Shown here piece after piece: positions 39,501 through 48,576 of a stretch of 64,000 nucleotides of DNA (positions are counted from its first letter, which is position 1; every line of letters begins with the position of its first letter). Below the pieces are notes generated by a model. It ran no database searches, had not been told where the DNA came from, and saw nothing but the letters and a program-made list of their open reading frames with translations. Made by a program: the position numbers and the translations under genes. Source of the stretch: Idiomarina ramblicola (GTDB lineage Bacteria > Pseudomonadota > Gammaproteobacteria > Enterobacterales > Alteromonadaceae); contig NZ_PIQC01000001.1 in the NCBI RefSeq assembly GCF_003987255.1, positions 186,001 to 250,000 of the forward strand. The letters are read 5' to 3'.

Positions 39501-40496
39501 CGCATACAGGGGCAAAACTTCCGTATTACGCAGTTGCAAGTCACCAATAGCGTCCGCGTAATCACGAATTTCGCGCTCACCACTGGCAAAAATAAGGATG
39601 TCACCTTCGCTTTCACGTTGCAGCTCTTCTACCGCCTCACAAACACCCTGCAATACGTCTGCATCAGCAGCTTTGCCGTCTTCTTTCGGGGGACGATACC
39701 GAACTTCCACCGGATAGGTTCGGCCGGTTACCGTCAGTACTGGGGCATCGTGAAAGTGTTTGGAGAAACGTTCTGTCTCAATGGTCGCTGAGGTAATAAC
39801 AACTTTGAGATCACGGCGTTTGGGCAGCAGCGTATGCAGCACACCCAGCAAGAAGTCGATGTTCAGACTGCGCTCATGCGCTTCATCAATAATAATGGCG
39901 TCGTATTGCAGTAGCAGAGGGTCTTGCTGCAGTTCGGATAACAGCATACCGTCGGTCATCAGTTTTATTGCCGTCGTCGGTGCGGTCTCATCCTGAAAGC
40001 GGATTTTATAACCCACCTGTTTTTTAGCGTGATCCTGTAGCTCATCTCCAATACGGGCTGCAACACTGCGAGCCGCCAAGCGTCGCGGTTGAGTATGACC
40101 AATCGTACCTTTGCGACCATAACCCAGTTCCAGCAACATTTTCGGCAACTGCGTGGTTTTACCCGAACCCGTTTCACCGGCAATGACCACGACCTGATTC
40201 TGCTCAATGGCTTTTTTAATGTCGCCACGTTGCTGCGCAACCGGCAGTTCCTCGGGGTAACTGATATGAAACGTTTGCTGCTGACGTTCTAAGTATGCCA
40301 GCTCGGCGGTTTCGATATCGGCCGCTATCCGCTCCAGCACCTGCTGTTGCCGTTGTTCGTTTTTAATTTTACTCAGGCCACGCAAACGACCGCGCAAAAG
40401 CGCGGCCTGTTGTGTTGTACATTGCTCTAATTGTGTCTGAAACTTATCAACAAAGGGCTTACTTTGTAATTTATCGTGCGATTTTTGACGACTCAT
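36567..40496 (-). CDS. hrpA: ATP-dependent RNA helicase HrpA
   Basis: A 1309-residue DEAH-box helicase: P-loop GETGSGKTT (107-115), DEAH (204-207), SAT motif, a C-terminal helicase domain with ATNVAETSLTVPG and GRCGR, then the helicase-associated, OB and long HrpA-specific DUF3418 regions. HrpA rescues stalled or collided ribosomes in E. coli. It starts 11 bases after the isoaspartyl-peptidase gene and may share its transcript. Confidence 0.97.
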   Translation of the reverse strand: MSRQKSHDKLQSKPFVDKFQTQLEQCTTQQAALLRGRLRGLSKIKNEQRQQQVLERIAADIETAELAYLERQQQTFHISYPEELPVAQQRGDIKKAIEQNQVVVIAGETGSGKTTQLPKMLLELGYGRKGTIGHTQPRRLAARSVAARIGDELQDHAKKQVGYKIRFQDETAPTTAIKLMTDGMLLSELQQDPLLLQYDAIIIDEAHERSLNIDFLLGVLHTLLPKRRDLKVVITSATIETERFSKHFHDAPVLTVTGRTYPVEVRYRPPKEDGKAADADVLQGVCEAVEELQRESEGDILIFASGEREIRDYADAIGDLQLRNTEVLPLYARLSSHEQNRVFQSHSQRRVVIATNVAETSLTVPGIRFVIDPGTVRMSRYSYRTKVQRLPIEPISQASANQRKGRCGRIGPGICIRLYSEEDFLQRPEYTDPEILRTNLAAVILQMSSLRLGDIRQFPFVQKPDERFVKDGLNLLEELHAIKPGRKNEQPKLTDTGRQLSRLPLDPRLARMVIAGQQYGCVREMLIITAALSIQDPRERPHDAQQKADEWHQRFRDKSSDFMAFLNLWNYVKEQQKALSGNQFRKQMGREFIHFMRLREWQDIYTQSRQTVREMGLSINEDAATFEQVHRALITGLLSQVGFKEDRHEYQGTRQTRFHIFPGSGLFGKPPKWVVTAELAETSKLYARINADIDPLWIEETAPHLVKKQYLEPHFEKKQGSVIADEQVTLLGLILVPRRRVQFGPVSPVKAREIFIREGLVNSQLTRKLPFIQHNLKLIQDVQALEAKSRRRDILVDEEVLFEAYDRAIPEGIYNEKLLAGWWHKAAKKEPKLLFFERDDLIAGETEHITESDYPEFWRQGNLRLPLSYHFEPNAEDDGVSVNIQLGILNQVKQEGFDWHIPALREERIAHLIKSLPKTLRRNFVPAPNFAGAIIADVEPLQGRLTDAMATKLRRMTGVTVPEENWDDSSLPVHLRMNFKIFDGKKLVSQGRDLQSLQQRLSGKVQQRLEKTAGDDISRERVDSWDFDDLPEVITERQQGFELKAYPGLINKGKGQVALQLFDNPEQAKKHHKAGVRELLLQQIPSPIKHLQKSLSNKAKLAMYFNPWGKVDALIADCIAAAVGGLVQEQIEQGNELREQKGFEQLKDIVRANLNERVEQIAGEVEQCLLLSQQVRKSLKGKIPLDQIQSRGDIQDQLDNLVFAGFVSAFGGDRLSDIVRYLKAIQRRLEKLPVDPNKDRLMTLTLANLEEQYKAAVKAHENKGSVIPDEVAEIRWMIEELRVSFFAQTLGTKYPVSEKRVKQAIEAAK

Positions 40497-40507
40497 AGAC
40501 TCCGAAC

Positions 40508-41545
40508 TTATTCATCCTCGTTATAAATAGCAATATGGGCATCACCCTCGCCTTTAATATAGCCACGATACATACCTTCGGTATTAAACGGCATAGCAAT
40601 ATTGCCTTCTGCGTCAATAATGATAACGCCACCGGTACCACCGGCTTGTTCCAGCACGCCGTGAATGACTTCATCACCCGCGTCACTTACCGAAAGCCCT
40701 TTATACTTAACCCGCGAGCAGATATCAGCCGCCACGTGGAAGCGAATGAAGTACTCGCCGTGTCCGGTCGCAGACACCGCACAGCTTTCATTGTCAGCCC
40801 AGGTACCAGCACCAATAATGGGTGAATCACCTATTCTACCATAACGCTTCGCGGTCATGCCGCCGGTTGATGTTCCGGCACTCAATAGCCCATCTTTATC
40901 GACCGCCACAGCGCCGACGGTGCCGTATTTATAATCAAGATCCAAATATTCCCAGGCTTGTTGCTCCGGCTGTTCACTTTTCTTAATGGTTTCTTTGGCT
41001 CTCTGTAGCTGCTGATAACGGTGGTCGGTATTAAAGTAGCTGTTCTCTACCTGCTCCAGGCCTTGTTGACGGGAAAACTGCTCTGCGCCTTCACCACTTA
41101 GCATCACATGAACAGATTCTTCCATCACTTCGCGAGCTAATTCTATAGGGCTTTTTACTGTTTTCACGCCGGCAACTGCCCCCGCATTGCCATTCAGACC
41201 TTCCATCAACGAGGCATCCAGCTCATGCTCTCCATCCCAGGTATAAACCGCCCCTTTACCAGAGTTAAACAGCGGAGACGCCTCCATTACCTGAATTGCG
41301 GCAATAACCGCAGTGGTGCTGTCACCACCTTCTTTTAGTACCTTACGACCTGCCTCTAAAGCTTCAGTCAGTTTATCTTTGTAGGCTTGCTCTTGCTCGG
41401 CGGTTAAATTAGCCCGGGTAATGGTGCCGGCACCGCCGTGGATCGCCATAGCGTATTCCACATCGGTATCGCTCGCTTGAGCGCTTGGCATTAACGATGC
41501 AAAGGTAGCAGCGGTAAGTAATGCAGATAAGTAAAGTTTTTTCAT
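40508..41545 (-). CDS. Secreted isoaspartyl peptidase / L-asparaginase (IaaA type)
   Basis: A 345-residue Ntn-hydrolase precursor that cleaves itself before T209 (YKYGTVGAVA), the nucleophile, to give two chains. The product hydrolyses isoaspartyl dipeptides and asparagine. The start is ATG 41545, giving a clean signal peptide (residues 1-24, ending AQA); the longer frame to 41662 has no family match. AIHGGAGT near residue 35 and GTSTGGMTAKRYGRIGD near 225 are diagnostic. Export to the periplasm is unlike cytoplasmic E. coli IaaA. Confidence 0.92.
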   Translation of the reverse strand: MKKLYLSALLTAATFASLMPSAQASDTDVEYAMAIHGGAGTITRANLTAEQEQAYKDKLTEALEAGRKVLKEGGDSTTAVIAAIQVMEASPLFNSGKGAVYTWDGEHELDASLMEGLNGNAGAVAGVKTVKSPIELAREVMEESVHVMLSGEGAEQFSRQQGLEQVENSYFNTDHRYQQLQRAKETIKKSEQPEQQAWEYLDLDYKYGTVGAVAVDKDGLLSAGTSTGGMTAKRYGRIGDSPIIGAGTWADNESCAVSATGHGEYFIRFHVAADICSRVKYKGLSVSDAGDEVIHGVLEQAGGTGGVIIIDAEGNIAMPFNTEGMYRGYIKGEGDAHIAIYNEDE

Positions 41546-41634
41546 CTCGACCTCGGTTTTATTGTTATAGGCTAGATTGTTAGTCATAACATAGTCGCAG
41601 GAAAGCACCGAACTGACAACGAGGAGATTTTTAG

Positions 41635-41730
41635 ATGCCGAATTATCACGTTGAATACACACACTTAGGCGATAAACAACAAATTACGCTCGAAGTGGAT
41701 AGTGGTTCGTTAGACGGTGAACAAGATTGA
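41635..41730 (+). CDS. Small 31-residue ORF, possibly a remnant
   Basis: An ATG at 41635 with GAGGAG eight bases upstream opens a 31-residue frame starting MPNYHVEYTHLGDKQQITLE and ending at TGA 41728-41730. The ribosome site is much better than chance. It is divergent from the isoaspartyl-peptidase gene. The product is acidic at its C-terminus and matches nothing I recognise. It may be a small protein or the start of a longer gene cut by a stop, since no good frame follows. Confidence 0.4.
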   Translation: MPNYHVEYTHLGDKQQITLEVDSGSLDGEQD

Positions 41731-41776
41731 AAAGGAGTGAGTGGCTCACTTTATCTCAGCTTAGTTAAACTGGAAA

Positions 41777-42937
41777 TCAGCAAAATGTTTTTATGCTAAT
41801 AACATAATCCCCTAGCCTGTCAGAGTAATGAGCTTCACAAAGCGGCTTCTTGCCTCTGCTCTCTTCTTCAGGAGCTTCGCCGAGAAATAGACTCTCCTTA
41901 CCCGGCATTGGGTTGTAGTTATCGCTGCCGTTATCTATCGTTGCTGAAACTGAAGCTGTTCCATACACTTCGCTCAGCGCTTCTACAGCACATGGAGAAA
42001 GTTCTAGCGGTGTTAACCTGGGGTTCTTCATATCGACCCAATATTTTCTGCTTAGATGCGTTTTCGTTCCATCTAAGCTAATTGAAGTGCCGTTATCAGA
42101 TGGCGATAATCTAAAAGCCACTTGTGAAATTTTCTGATTGTTTTTTGTAGCTAAAAGGTCAGGATTTGAAAAAGTAAAAAAAGGGGTTTTATCGACTCGC
42201 TGATTATCCCAGTTGATTGAGACCCTGGTCCCCTTTTTTTCTAAGCGCAAACCAAATTCGGTAAACTCGGCATCATCAAAATTGCCGTTTAACTCTATAT
42301 CTTCATCGGAATACGCACTATTGATTTTTGCTCGCAAGCGATTTCTAAACTCACCAGAAGTAATAGCTTTCACAGCCAGGTACTCAGAGCTTTCATTGCA
42401 AGAAAACTCAGAGGGTGAAGTGTTAGCTTGTGTTATAGCGGAATGCTTTGTTTCAGTCTGGTTGCTCAGCCAGTGTTCATACTCAGTCGACGAAGAGAAT
42501 GAGCTACTCACTTCGCTGGCAACGTTTTGAAGCGCTGCAGATAAATCCTGGGTATATTGCACTCCATTTCTAATCACCTCTTCGATGGTTTGATCATGTT
42601 GGTGCTCCTCAACTTGAAGTTTCATTGCGCCAGTAGCATCTCCCTGCTTTGATTGGCTTAAGCGGAACCCCCAAAGTGCACCGCTGGATTGATTCAAAAC
42701 AGCACTGTAAACAGCTTCCCTATAACACAACGTTTCCTCAACAGGCGTCATACCGCTATCACCAGTTTTACATTGCGAACCCGGAGACGCTTTGGATTTA
42801 ACCATCTCCTTTGCTTCATCATAGCTGCAACTATCACAAATAAAGGCTAAAACGTCAGAATCATATGCGTACACAAAAGGTGAAAGACTCATTATAGTGG
42901 TCGAAAATAGCCCTATTACCAGTGAATGAATTTTCAT
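41777..42937 (-). CDS. Secreted protein of unknown function with eight cysteines
   Basis: A 386-residue precursor I do not recognise. There is a signal peptide ending VYA (residue 24), then C34 and C37 (FICDSCSYDEA), C56, C71, C180, C316, C367 and C386, the last being the final residue. Even cysteine number and export suggest disulfides. The middle (100-170) is rich in Ser, Gln and Glu; the second half looks beta-rich. AAGGA lies six bases before the ATG. It stands alone between a divergent exonuclease gene and a tiny ORF, with no partner to hint at its role. Confidence 0.8.
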   Translation of the reverse strand: MKIHSLVIGLFSTTIMSLSPFVYAYDSDVLAFICDSCSYDEAKEMVKSKASPGSQCKTGDSGMTPVEETLCYREAVYSAVLNQSSGALWGFRLSQSKQGDATGAMKLQVEEHQHDQTIEEVIRNGVQYTQDLSAALQNVASEVSSSFSSSTEYEHWLSNQTETKHSAITQANTSPSEFSCNESSEYLAVKAITSGEFRNRLRAKINSAYSDEDIELNGNFDDAEFTEFGLRLEKKGTRVSINWDNQRVDKTPFFTFSNPDLLATKNNQKISQVAFRLSPSDNGTSISLDGTKTHLSRKYWVDMKNPRLTPLELSPCAVEALSEVYGTASVSATIDNGSDNYNPMPGKESLFLGEAPEEESRGKKPLCEAHYSDRLGDYVISIKTFC

Positions 42938-43152
42938 AGTTTTTCCTTTTTAAGTCCTTGTAATTACGCTCCAGACCAATACATTTTTTTAACATAAGCT
43001 CATTACGTTAGCTACCTTTAGTTTCTGCGTATATGATATCCCACATGAGGTCTCTTCAGTTTGTTCTAAAAGCTCCTTTGATCTAGCGCTTTCCTTTCAT
43101 GTCTGTAAGAATAAACAGATACACAACGACAAAAAGCCGCCCGGTATAAGAC

Positions 43153-44607
43153 ATGCAGCCAAACCTAGACAAAAATAATGAACAAGAAACCTTCTACTGG
43201 CACGACTACGAGACATGGGGGGCTAACCCGCTAGTGGATCGCCCCGCACAGTTTGCCGGCTTGCGCACAGACACTGACTTTAATGTTATCGGCCGGCCGT
43301 TAACGCTTTACGCTCAGCCCACACCAGACTTTCTGCCAAATCCGGAAGCCACTTTAATTACCGGGATAACCCCGCAGCTTGCTGCGAAGCAAGGTGTCGG
43401 TGAAGCCGAATTCAGCAAAGCCATAGCAAATGAGTTTCAAAAGCCTAACACCACCATTATTGGCTACAACAACATTCGTTTTGATGACGAAGTCACCCGT
43501 TTGCTGTTCTATCGCAACTTTTATGACCCTTACGAATACAGCTGGCAAAACGGCAATTCACGCTGGGACTTAATTGATGTGGTGCGCGCCTGTTTTGCAC
43601 TTCGCCCTGGCGGTATTAACTGGCCGGAAAATGCCGATGGGCAACCCAGTCTAAAACTGGAGCATTTGAGTGTTGCCAATAACATTGAACATGGTCAGGC
43701 GCACGACGCTATGTCGGATGTTTATGCGACCATTGGTCTGGCAAAGCTCATCAGCGAGAAACAGCCTAAGCTGTGGCAATGGGCTTACAGTATTCGCCGT
43801 AAACAAAAACTACTGAACTTGTTTAACTGGCAGGCACCTGAGCCGCTGGCGCATGTCAGTGGCTTTTACGGTACGGCTAACCGCTATTTGTCGGCTATAT
43901 TGCCGCTGGGCTTTCATCCTAAACAAAATAGCAACGTCATTGCCTGGGATCTCCGCATTCCACCCATGGGTTTTGCCAATAAATCGGTAGAGGAATTAAC
44001 GACATTAACCTACACCAGTCGTAGAGAGTTGGAAGAGCAAGGCTTACAAAAGAGCGGTATACAAAATATTCACCTCGGTCGCTGTCCTTTCTTAGCGCCC
44101 ATTAAGACCATTTCTGCTGAAGCTGCTGATAGTGCCGCATTAGATACAGCCGCCCTGGAGACAAACGCTAAATGGTTACAGGAAAACAGCGACTTCCGCG
44201 ACAAGCTCATGCAGGTGTTTGAGCAGACCAAAGAATTTGCTCCAAGAACCGACGTTGACCACCAGATATACGATGGCTTTTTCTCCCCTCAGGATAAAAA
44301 GCACATGGAAATTATACGCTCATCAGAGCCACAACAACTGGCCGGGTTGGAACTGGATTTTCAGGACAATCGTATGCCTGCACTGCTATTCCGCTACCGG
44401 GCACGCAACTACCCCTCAACTCTTAGCGATAAAGAGCTAAATCAGTGGCGACAGTTTTGTCAGCAACGTTTAATTGAACCTCCCGAAGGCTTATTGTCCG
44501 CAGAAGACTATGCTCTGAAGCTGGAAGATCTGGCGAACCAGCATCAGGAAGACACGCACAAGCTGCGTTTACTGAAGTCTTTGTATGACTACGCCGCATC
44601 ACTCTGA
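43153..44607 (+). CDS. sbcB: Exodeoxyribonuclease I
   Basis: A 484-residue 3'-5' single-strand DNA exonuclease used in recombination and mismatch repair. The DEDDh residues show in WHDYETWG (D18, E20), NNIRFDDEV and GQAHDAMSDVYA; the SH3-like and C-terminal helical domains that close round the DNA follow. The C-terminus overlaps the next gene by 23 bases. Confidence 0.96.
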   Translation: MQPNLDKNNEQETFYWHDYETWGANPLVDRPAQFAGLRTDTDFNVIGRPLTLYAQPTPDFLPNPEATLITGITPQLAAKQGVGEAEFSKAIANEFQKPNTTIIGYNNIRFDDEVTRLLFYRNFYDPYEYSWQNGNSRWDLIDVVRACFALRPGGINWPENADGQPSLKLEHLSVANNIEHGQAHDAMSDVYATIGLAKLISEKQPKLWQWAYSIRRKQKLLNLFNWQAPEPLAHVSGFYGTANRYLSAILPLGFHPKQNSNVIAWDLRIPPMGFANKSVEELTTLTYTSRRELEEQGLQKSGIQNIHLGRCPFLAPIKTISAEAADSAALDTAALETNAKWLQENSDFRDKLMQVFEQTKEFAPRTDVDHQIYDGFFSPQDKKHMEIIRSSEPQQLAGLELDFQDNRMPALLFRYRARNYPSTLSDKELNQWRQFCQQRLIEPPEGLLSAEDYALKLEDLANQHQEDTHKLRLLKSLYDYAASL

Positions 44608-46240
44608 CACCACGAAGTCGTTTGACTACATTATAGTCGGAGCCGGTTCTGCCGGCTGTACTCTGGCTAACCGACTCACGGAATGCGGGAAATATCGGGT
44701 CTTATTGCTAGAAGCTGGATCATCACATGGCGGGCTATTCTCTGATATGCCCTCGGGCTTCGCACGATTTATGCACAGTAAAAAATTCAACTGGCTTTAC
44801 CGGAGTACTGAAGAACCACAGCTTACCAATGCCAAAGGCTGCTATACACCCAGAGGAAAAATGCTGGGCGGCAGCAGTGGTATTAACGCTATGATTTACA
44901 CTCGGGGCCTACCCAGTGACTACAACGCCTGGGCTGAGCAGGGTAACCCGGGCTGGAGTTATAACGACCTGCTGCCCTATTTTATAAAAAGTGAGTGCAA
45001 TAGTCGTGGTTCTAATCGATACCATGGAGATAATGGGCCTTTAGCCGTATCCGATGTAGCGCCGTACTACCGAGTATCGCAACGTTTCTTAGATGCCTGC
45101 AGCGAATACGGATTAGCGATTAATACCGACTTTAATGGCGCAAAACTGGAAGGCCATGGCCCCTTCCAGTTCACTATTAAAAATGGGAAGCGATGCAGTG
45201 CCTACCATGCTTATCTAAAGCCCGCCCTGGAACGAAGCAACTTAACCCTGCTGTCTGAATGCCTAACCGAGCGCGTGGTCTTTTGTGGCAAAAAAGCCAC
45301 CGGGGTGTGCTATCACCAACGCGGCAAACGTTATATCGTCCATGCGGCAAAAGAAATAGTCCTTTGTGCGGGCGCTTTTAATTCCCCACAGATCTTACTG
45401 CGCTCGGGTATCGGCCCGGCCAGCGAGCTCTCAGAGTCTAACGTTGAACTTCTTTATGACAATTCTGCGGTGGGTAAAAACCTTCAAGAACACGTAGACA
45501 TCAGTATTCACTGCAGAAATAAAGCCAAAGATGGCCTAACGCTGACGCCCTGGAGCTTAATTAAGTTGTCGATTCCTTTTATACAGTACCTGTTTACACG
45601 AAAAGGTCAGTTGGCACACTCAATTGCTGAGGTCGGCGCCTTTTATCGCTCCTCAGAAAAAATTAAGGAGCCTGACATTCAGGTGCATTTATTACCGGTT
45701 ATGTTTAACGACAGCGGTTATGACTGGATGCCAACCTTAAAACACGGCTTTACATGCCATGTGTGTCTATTGCGTCCGAAATCACGCGGGCAATTACGCT
45801 TAAACCCGAATGACCCGCTTGGTAAACCAAAAATCACCTATGGCTTTTTAAATAAGCCCAGCGATCAAAGCGCCCTGCTTAATGGCATTAAAAAAGCGTT
45901 TGAAATACTGAACCAACCGGCATTGACTGAGCATCATGGTGGGTTCCTATTTCCCGGATCCAACACAAGCGATGAGCAACTTCTGGAACAGATTAAGTCC
46001 AAAACTGGATTGATTTATCACCCAGCAGGCACTTGCAAGATGGGGCCTGAAACGGATCCTGAAGCGGTCGTTACACCGACCTTAAAAGTGCGTGGTGTAG
46101 AGCAGCTTCGAGTGGTAGATGCGTCTATTATGCCTAATGTGATTAGTGGTAATACCAACGCGCCAACTATCGCTATAGCAGAAAAAGGCGCCGACTTAAT
46201 AAAAGCCGACGCCTCAATTTATTCACTGACACCAGAATAA
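44585..46240 (+). CDS. GMC-family FAD-dependent alcohol/choline dehydrogenase
   Basis: A 551-residue flavoprotein with the FAD motif GAGSAG (19-24), GMC signature 1 (GKMLGGSSGINAMIYTRG), signature 2 (GAFNSPQILLRSGIGPA) and the C-terminal IYHPAGTCKMG with VISGNTNAPTIAIAEKGA. The closest types are choline dehydrogenase (BetA) and AlkJ-like aliphatic alcohol dehydrogenase. No betaine genes are near; the convergent lipid-type exporter makes a hydrophobic alcohol at least as likely. It begins inside sbcB, so the two are translationally linked. Confidence 0.9.
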   Translation: MTTPHHSDTTKSFDYIIVGAGSAGCTLANRLTECGKYRVLLLEAGSSHGGLFSDMPSGFARFMHSKKFNWLYRSTEEPQLTNAKGCYTPRGKMLGGSSGINAMIYTRGLPSDYNAWAEQGNPGWSYNDLLPYFIKSECNSRGSNRYHGDNGPLAVSDVAPYYRVSQRFLDACSEYGLAINTDFNGAKLEGHGPFQFTIKNGKRCSAYHAYLKPALERSNLTLLSECLTERVVFCGKKATGVCYHQRGKRYIVHAAKEIVLCAGAFNSPQILLRSGIGPASELSESNVELLYDNSAVGKNLQEHVDISIHCRNKAKDGLTLTPWSLIKLSIPFIQYLFTRKGQLAHSIAEVGAFYRSSEKIKEPDIQVHLLPVMFNDSGYDWMPTLKHGFTCHVCLLRPKSRGQLRLNPNDPLGKPKITYGFLNKPSDQSALLNGIKKAFEILNQPALTEHHGGFLFPGSNTSDEQLLEQIKSKTGLIYHPAGTCKMGPETDPEAVVTPTLKVRGVEQLRVVDASIMPNVISGNTNAPTIAIAEKGADLIKADASIYSLTPE

Positions 46241-46245
46241 ACGAG

Positions 46246-48576
46246 TTAAGCGTTCTTACTACCGACTCTGAACAACCTCGCTAGTGCCGGAATTAGAATC
46301 AGCGCACCCAACATATTCCAAAGGAACATAAAGGTCAGTAATATCCCCATATCCGCCTGGAATTTAATGGGTGAGAATATCCAGGTAGCGACACCGATGG
46401 CCAGGGTTAACCCTGTAAAGCCAACCGCCTTCCCGGTATTATCCAGTGAGTATTTGTAGGTTTCCTGCAACGACATTCCCTGCTGTAAACCCTCTTTTAC
46501 CTTACTGTAAATATAAATGCCGTAGTCGACACCAATACCCACACCAAGAGCAATAACCGGTAAAGTCGCCACTTTAATACCAATACCAAGCACAGCCATT
46601 AATCCCTGGCTCATGACAGTGGTAAAGGCTAATGGCAACACGATACAGGCTACCGTACGAACGCTACGGAAGGTGATAAAGCACAGCACAATAACGACGC
46701 CATACACCCACAACAGCATCTTATTCTGAGCCGCCTCAATAACCGAGTTGGTTGCTGCTTCAATACCCGAGTTACCGGCTGCCATCAGCAGCTCTAAACC
46801 TTCCTGCTGATAGTTTTGATTAAACTCATTAACCGATCCAACGACATTTTCCAGCGTTTCAGCTTTGTGATCATCCAGATAAATAATCACCGGCGCCATT
46901 GAGCAATCATTGTTAATCAGGCCGTCAGGAATTCGGCTTAACGAGGCGTTAATAACGTATTGGTTACGGTTTAGACTAAACCACTTCAGATTGCCTTCGT
47001 TAATGCCAAACATGCCCATTTTAGAAACGTACACCACTGACTTAACGTCCTGTACGCCACTGGTGTTTTCCATATGCCAGCTAAAACGTTCCATCAATTC
47101 CAGATTGTCGTACGCAATACACTGCTCTGGAGCCGATGCGGCCATCACCACAAAAATGTCCGTACTGGAACTGTAGTTATCGACGATAAAGGCATTGTCC
47201 TGATTATAGCGGCTATCGGGACGAAGCTCCGGCGCTCCTTTATCAAGGTCGCCAATTGCCATGTTCTGACTATTAACCAGTCCCCAGGCCAGCATGACGA
47301 GCGCGACACCAAGTGCTGAGTACGCCCATTTAGGCTGAGTAAACTTAGCAAAGAACTCAAATAACGGATGACGTTCGCCTTCAATTCTCTTCTGATAAGC
47401 AACGCCGTTATCGGACGTGCCCAGGTAAGACATCAGAATAGGCAATAAACCAAGATTGGTTAGTACGACCACAGCAACACCAATACTTGCAGCTATTGCT
47501 AACTCTTTAATCACCTCAATATCGATTACCATTAAGGTGGTAAAACCTATCGCATCACTGGCCAGCGCAGTAAGACCGGCTATATAGAGCCCACGAAAGG
47601 CGGTACGTGCAGCAGCAACTTTATCCATTCCGGCTACCCGGTTAATACCAATGGCATTAATCACTTGCACACCGTGCGAGACTCCTATCGCGAACACCAG
47701 AAAAGGAACCAGCATTGAATACGGGTTAATTCCGCTGCCTATCAGTTTAATAATGCCCAGCTGCCAGATAACGGCAATAATCGAACAACTGAGTACCATA
47801 AAGGTGCTACGCCAACAGCGACTGTAGAGATAAAGCATTATCAGAGTAATGCCTATGGCTAACAGGAAGAACAGGCCAACTTGCTCAGCGCCTTCAATAA
47901 GATCACCGATGAGCTTTGCAAAACCGGTAATATGGATCGCGATTTTATCGCTTTGGTATTTATCCCGAACCAGCGTTTCAAGCTTTTCCGAAAAATCCTG
48001 ATAATCCAGCTTTTCCCCGGTATCGGGGTTAACTTCATCAAGCGGGATATAAACAATGGTTGATTCGAAGTTATTAGCTACCAGATTTCCAACTTCGCCG
48101 GAGCGTAGAACGTTCGTTCTTAATTTCTCTAATGACTCTTCGCTGCCATCGTAGCCATCCGGAATAACCGGACCACCGACAAACCCTTCCTCGGTCACTT
48201 CCATCCAGCGAACATTCGGTGTCCACAAGCTGCGAAGCCCTGAGCGGTTTACACCGGGAATGAAAAATATTTCGTCGGTAATTTTCTGCAGTTGCTGCTG
48301 GAAGTCAGCTTCAAAAATGTCACCCTCTTTATTTTCAACAGCAACCCGCACAACATTACCGAGGCTTGCTAAGTCATCCTGATAATCAAAATAGTTCTGA
48401 ATAAAAGGGTGATTGGTCGGGATCATTTTCGTCAGACTTGCGTCGGGACGAACCTGCGATGCGTGATACCCCAAAAACAGGGTGAGTAACAGGAAGACAA
48501 TTAGCCAGGGAGCCCGTACCGTGAATAATAGTTTTTCCAGCAGACCGGCTGGTTTATTCGCACTCGGATTATCCAT
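46246..48576 (-). CDS. RND superfamily (MMPL) exporter
   Basis: A 776-residue protein with about 12 membrane helices in two halves, each following one large periplasmic domain, typical of the MMPL/HAE2 branch rather than the longer AcrB type. Intramembrane polar residues appear in GVSHGVQVINA and GVGVDYGIYIYS. Such proteins move lipids, sterols or other hydrophobic compounds. The gene follows the YCF48 gene directly and faces the DUF1329 gene, a trio seen together in many proteobacteria. Confidence 0.9.
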   Translation of the reverse strand: MDNPSANKPAGLLEKLLFTVRAPWLIVFLLLTLFLGYHASQVRPDASLTKMIPTNHPFIQNYFDYQDDLASLGNVVRVAVENKEGDIFEADFQQQLQKITDEIFFIPGVNRSGLRSLWTPNVRWMEVTEEGFVGGPVIPDGYDGSEESLEKLRTNVLRSGEVGNLVANNFESTIVYIPLDEVNPDTGEKLDYQDFSEKLETLVRDKYQSDKIAIHITGFAKLIGDLIEGAEQVGLFFLLAIGITLIMLYLYSRCWRSTFMVLSCSIIAVIWQLGIIKLIGSGINPYSMLVPFLVFAIGVSHGVQVINAIGINRVAGMDKVAAARTAFRGLYIAGLTALASDAIGFTTLMVIDIEVIKELAIAASIGVAVVVLTNLGLLPILMSYLGTSDNGVAYQKRIEGERHPLFEFFAKFTQPKWAYSALGVALVMLAWGLVNSQNMAIGDLDKGAPELRPDSRYNQDNAFIVDNYSSSTDIFVVMAASAPEQCIAYDNLELMERFSWHMENTSGVQDVKSVVYVSKMGMFGINEGNLKWFSLNRNQYVINASLSRIPDGLINNDCSMAPVIIYLDDHKAETLENVVGSVNEFNQNYQQEGLELLMAAGNSGIEAATNSVIEAAQNKMLLWVYGVVIVLCFITFRSVRTVACIVLPLAFTTVMSQGLMAVLGIGIKVATLPVIALGVGIGVDYGIYIYSKVKEGLQQGMSLQETYKYSLDNTGKAVGFTGLTLAIGVATWIFSPIKFQADMGILLTFMFLWNMLGALILIPALARLFRVGSKNA

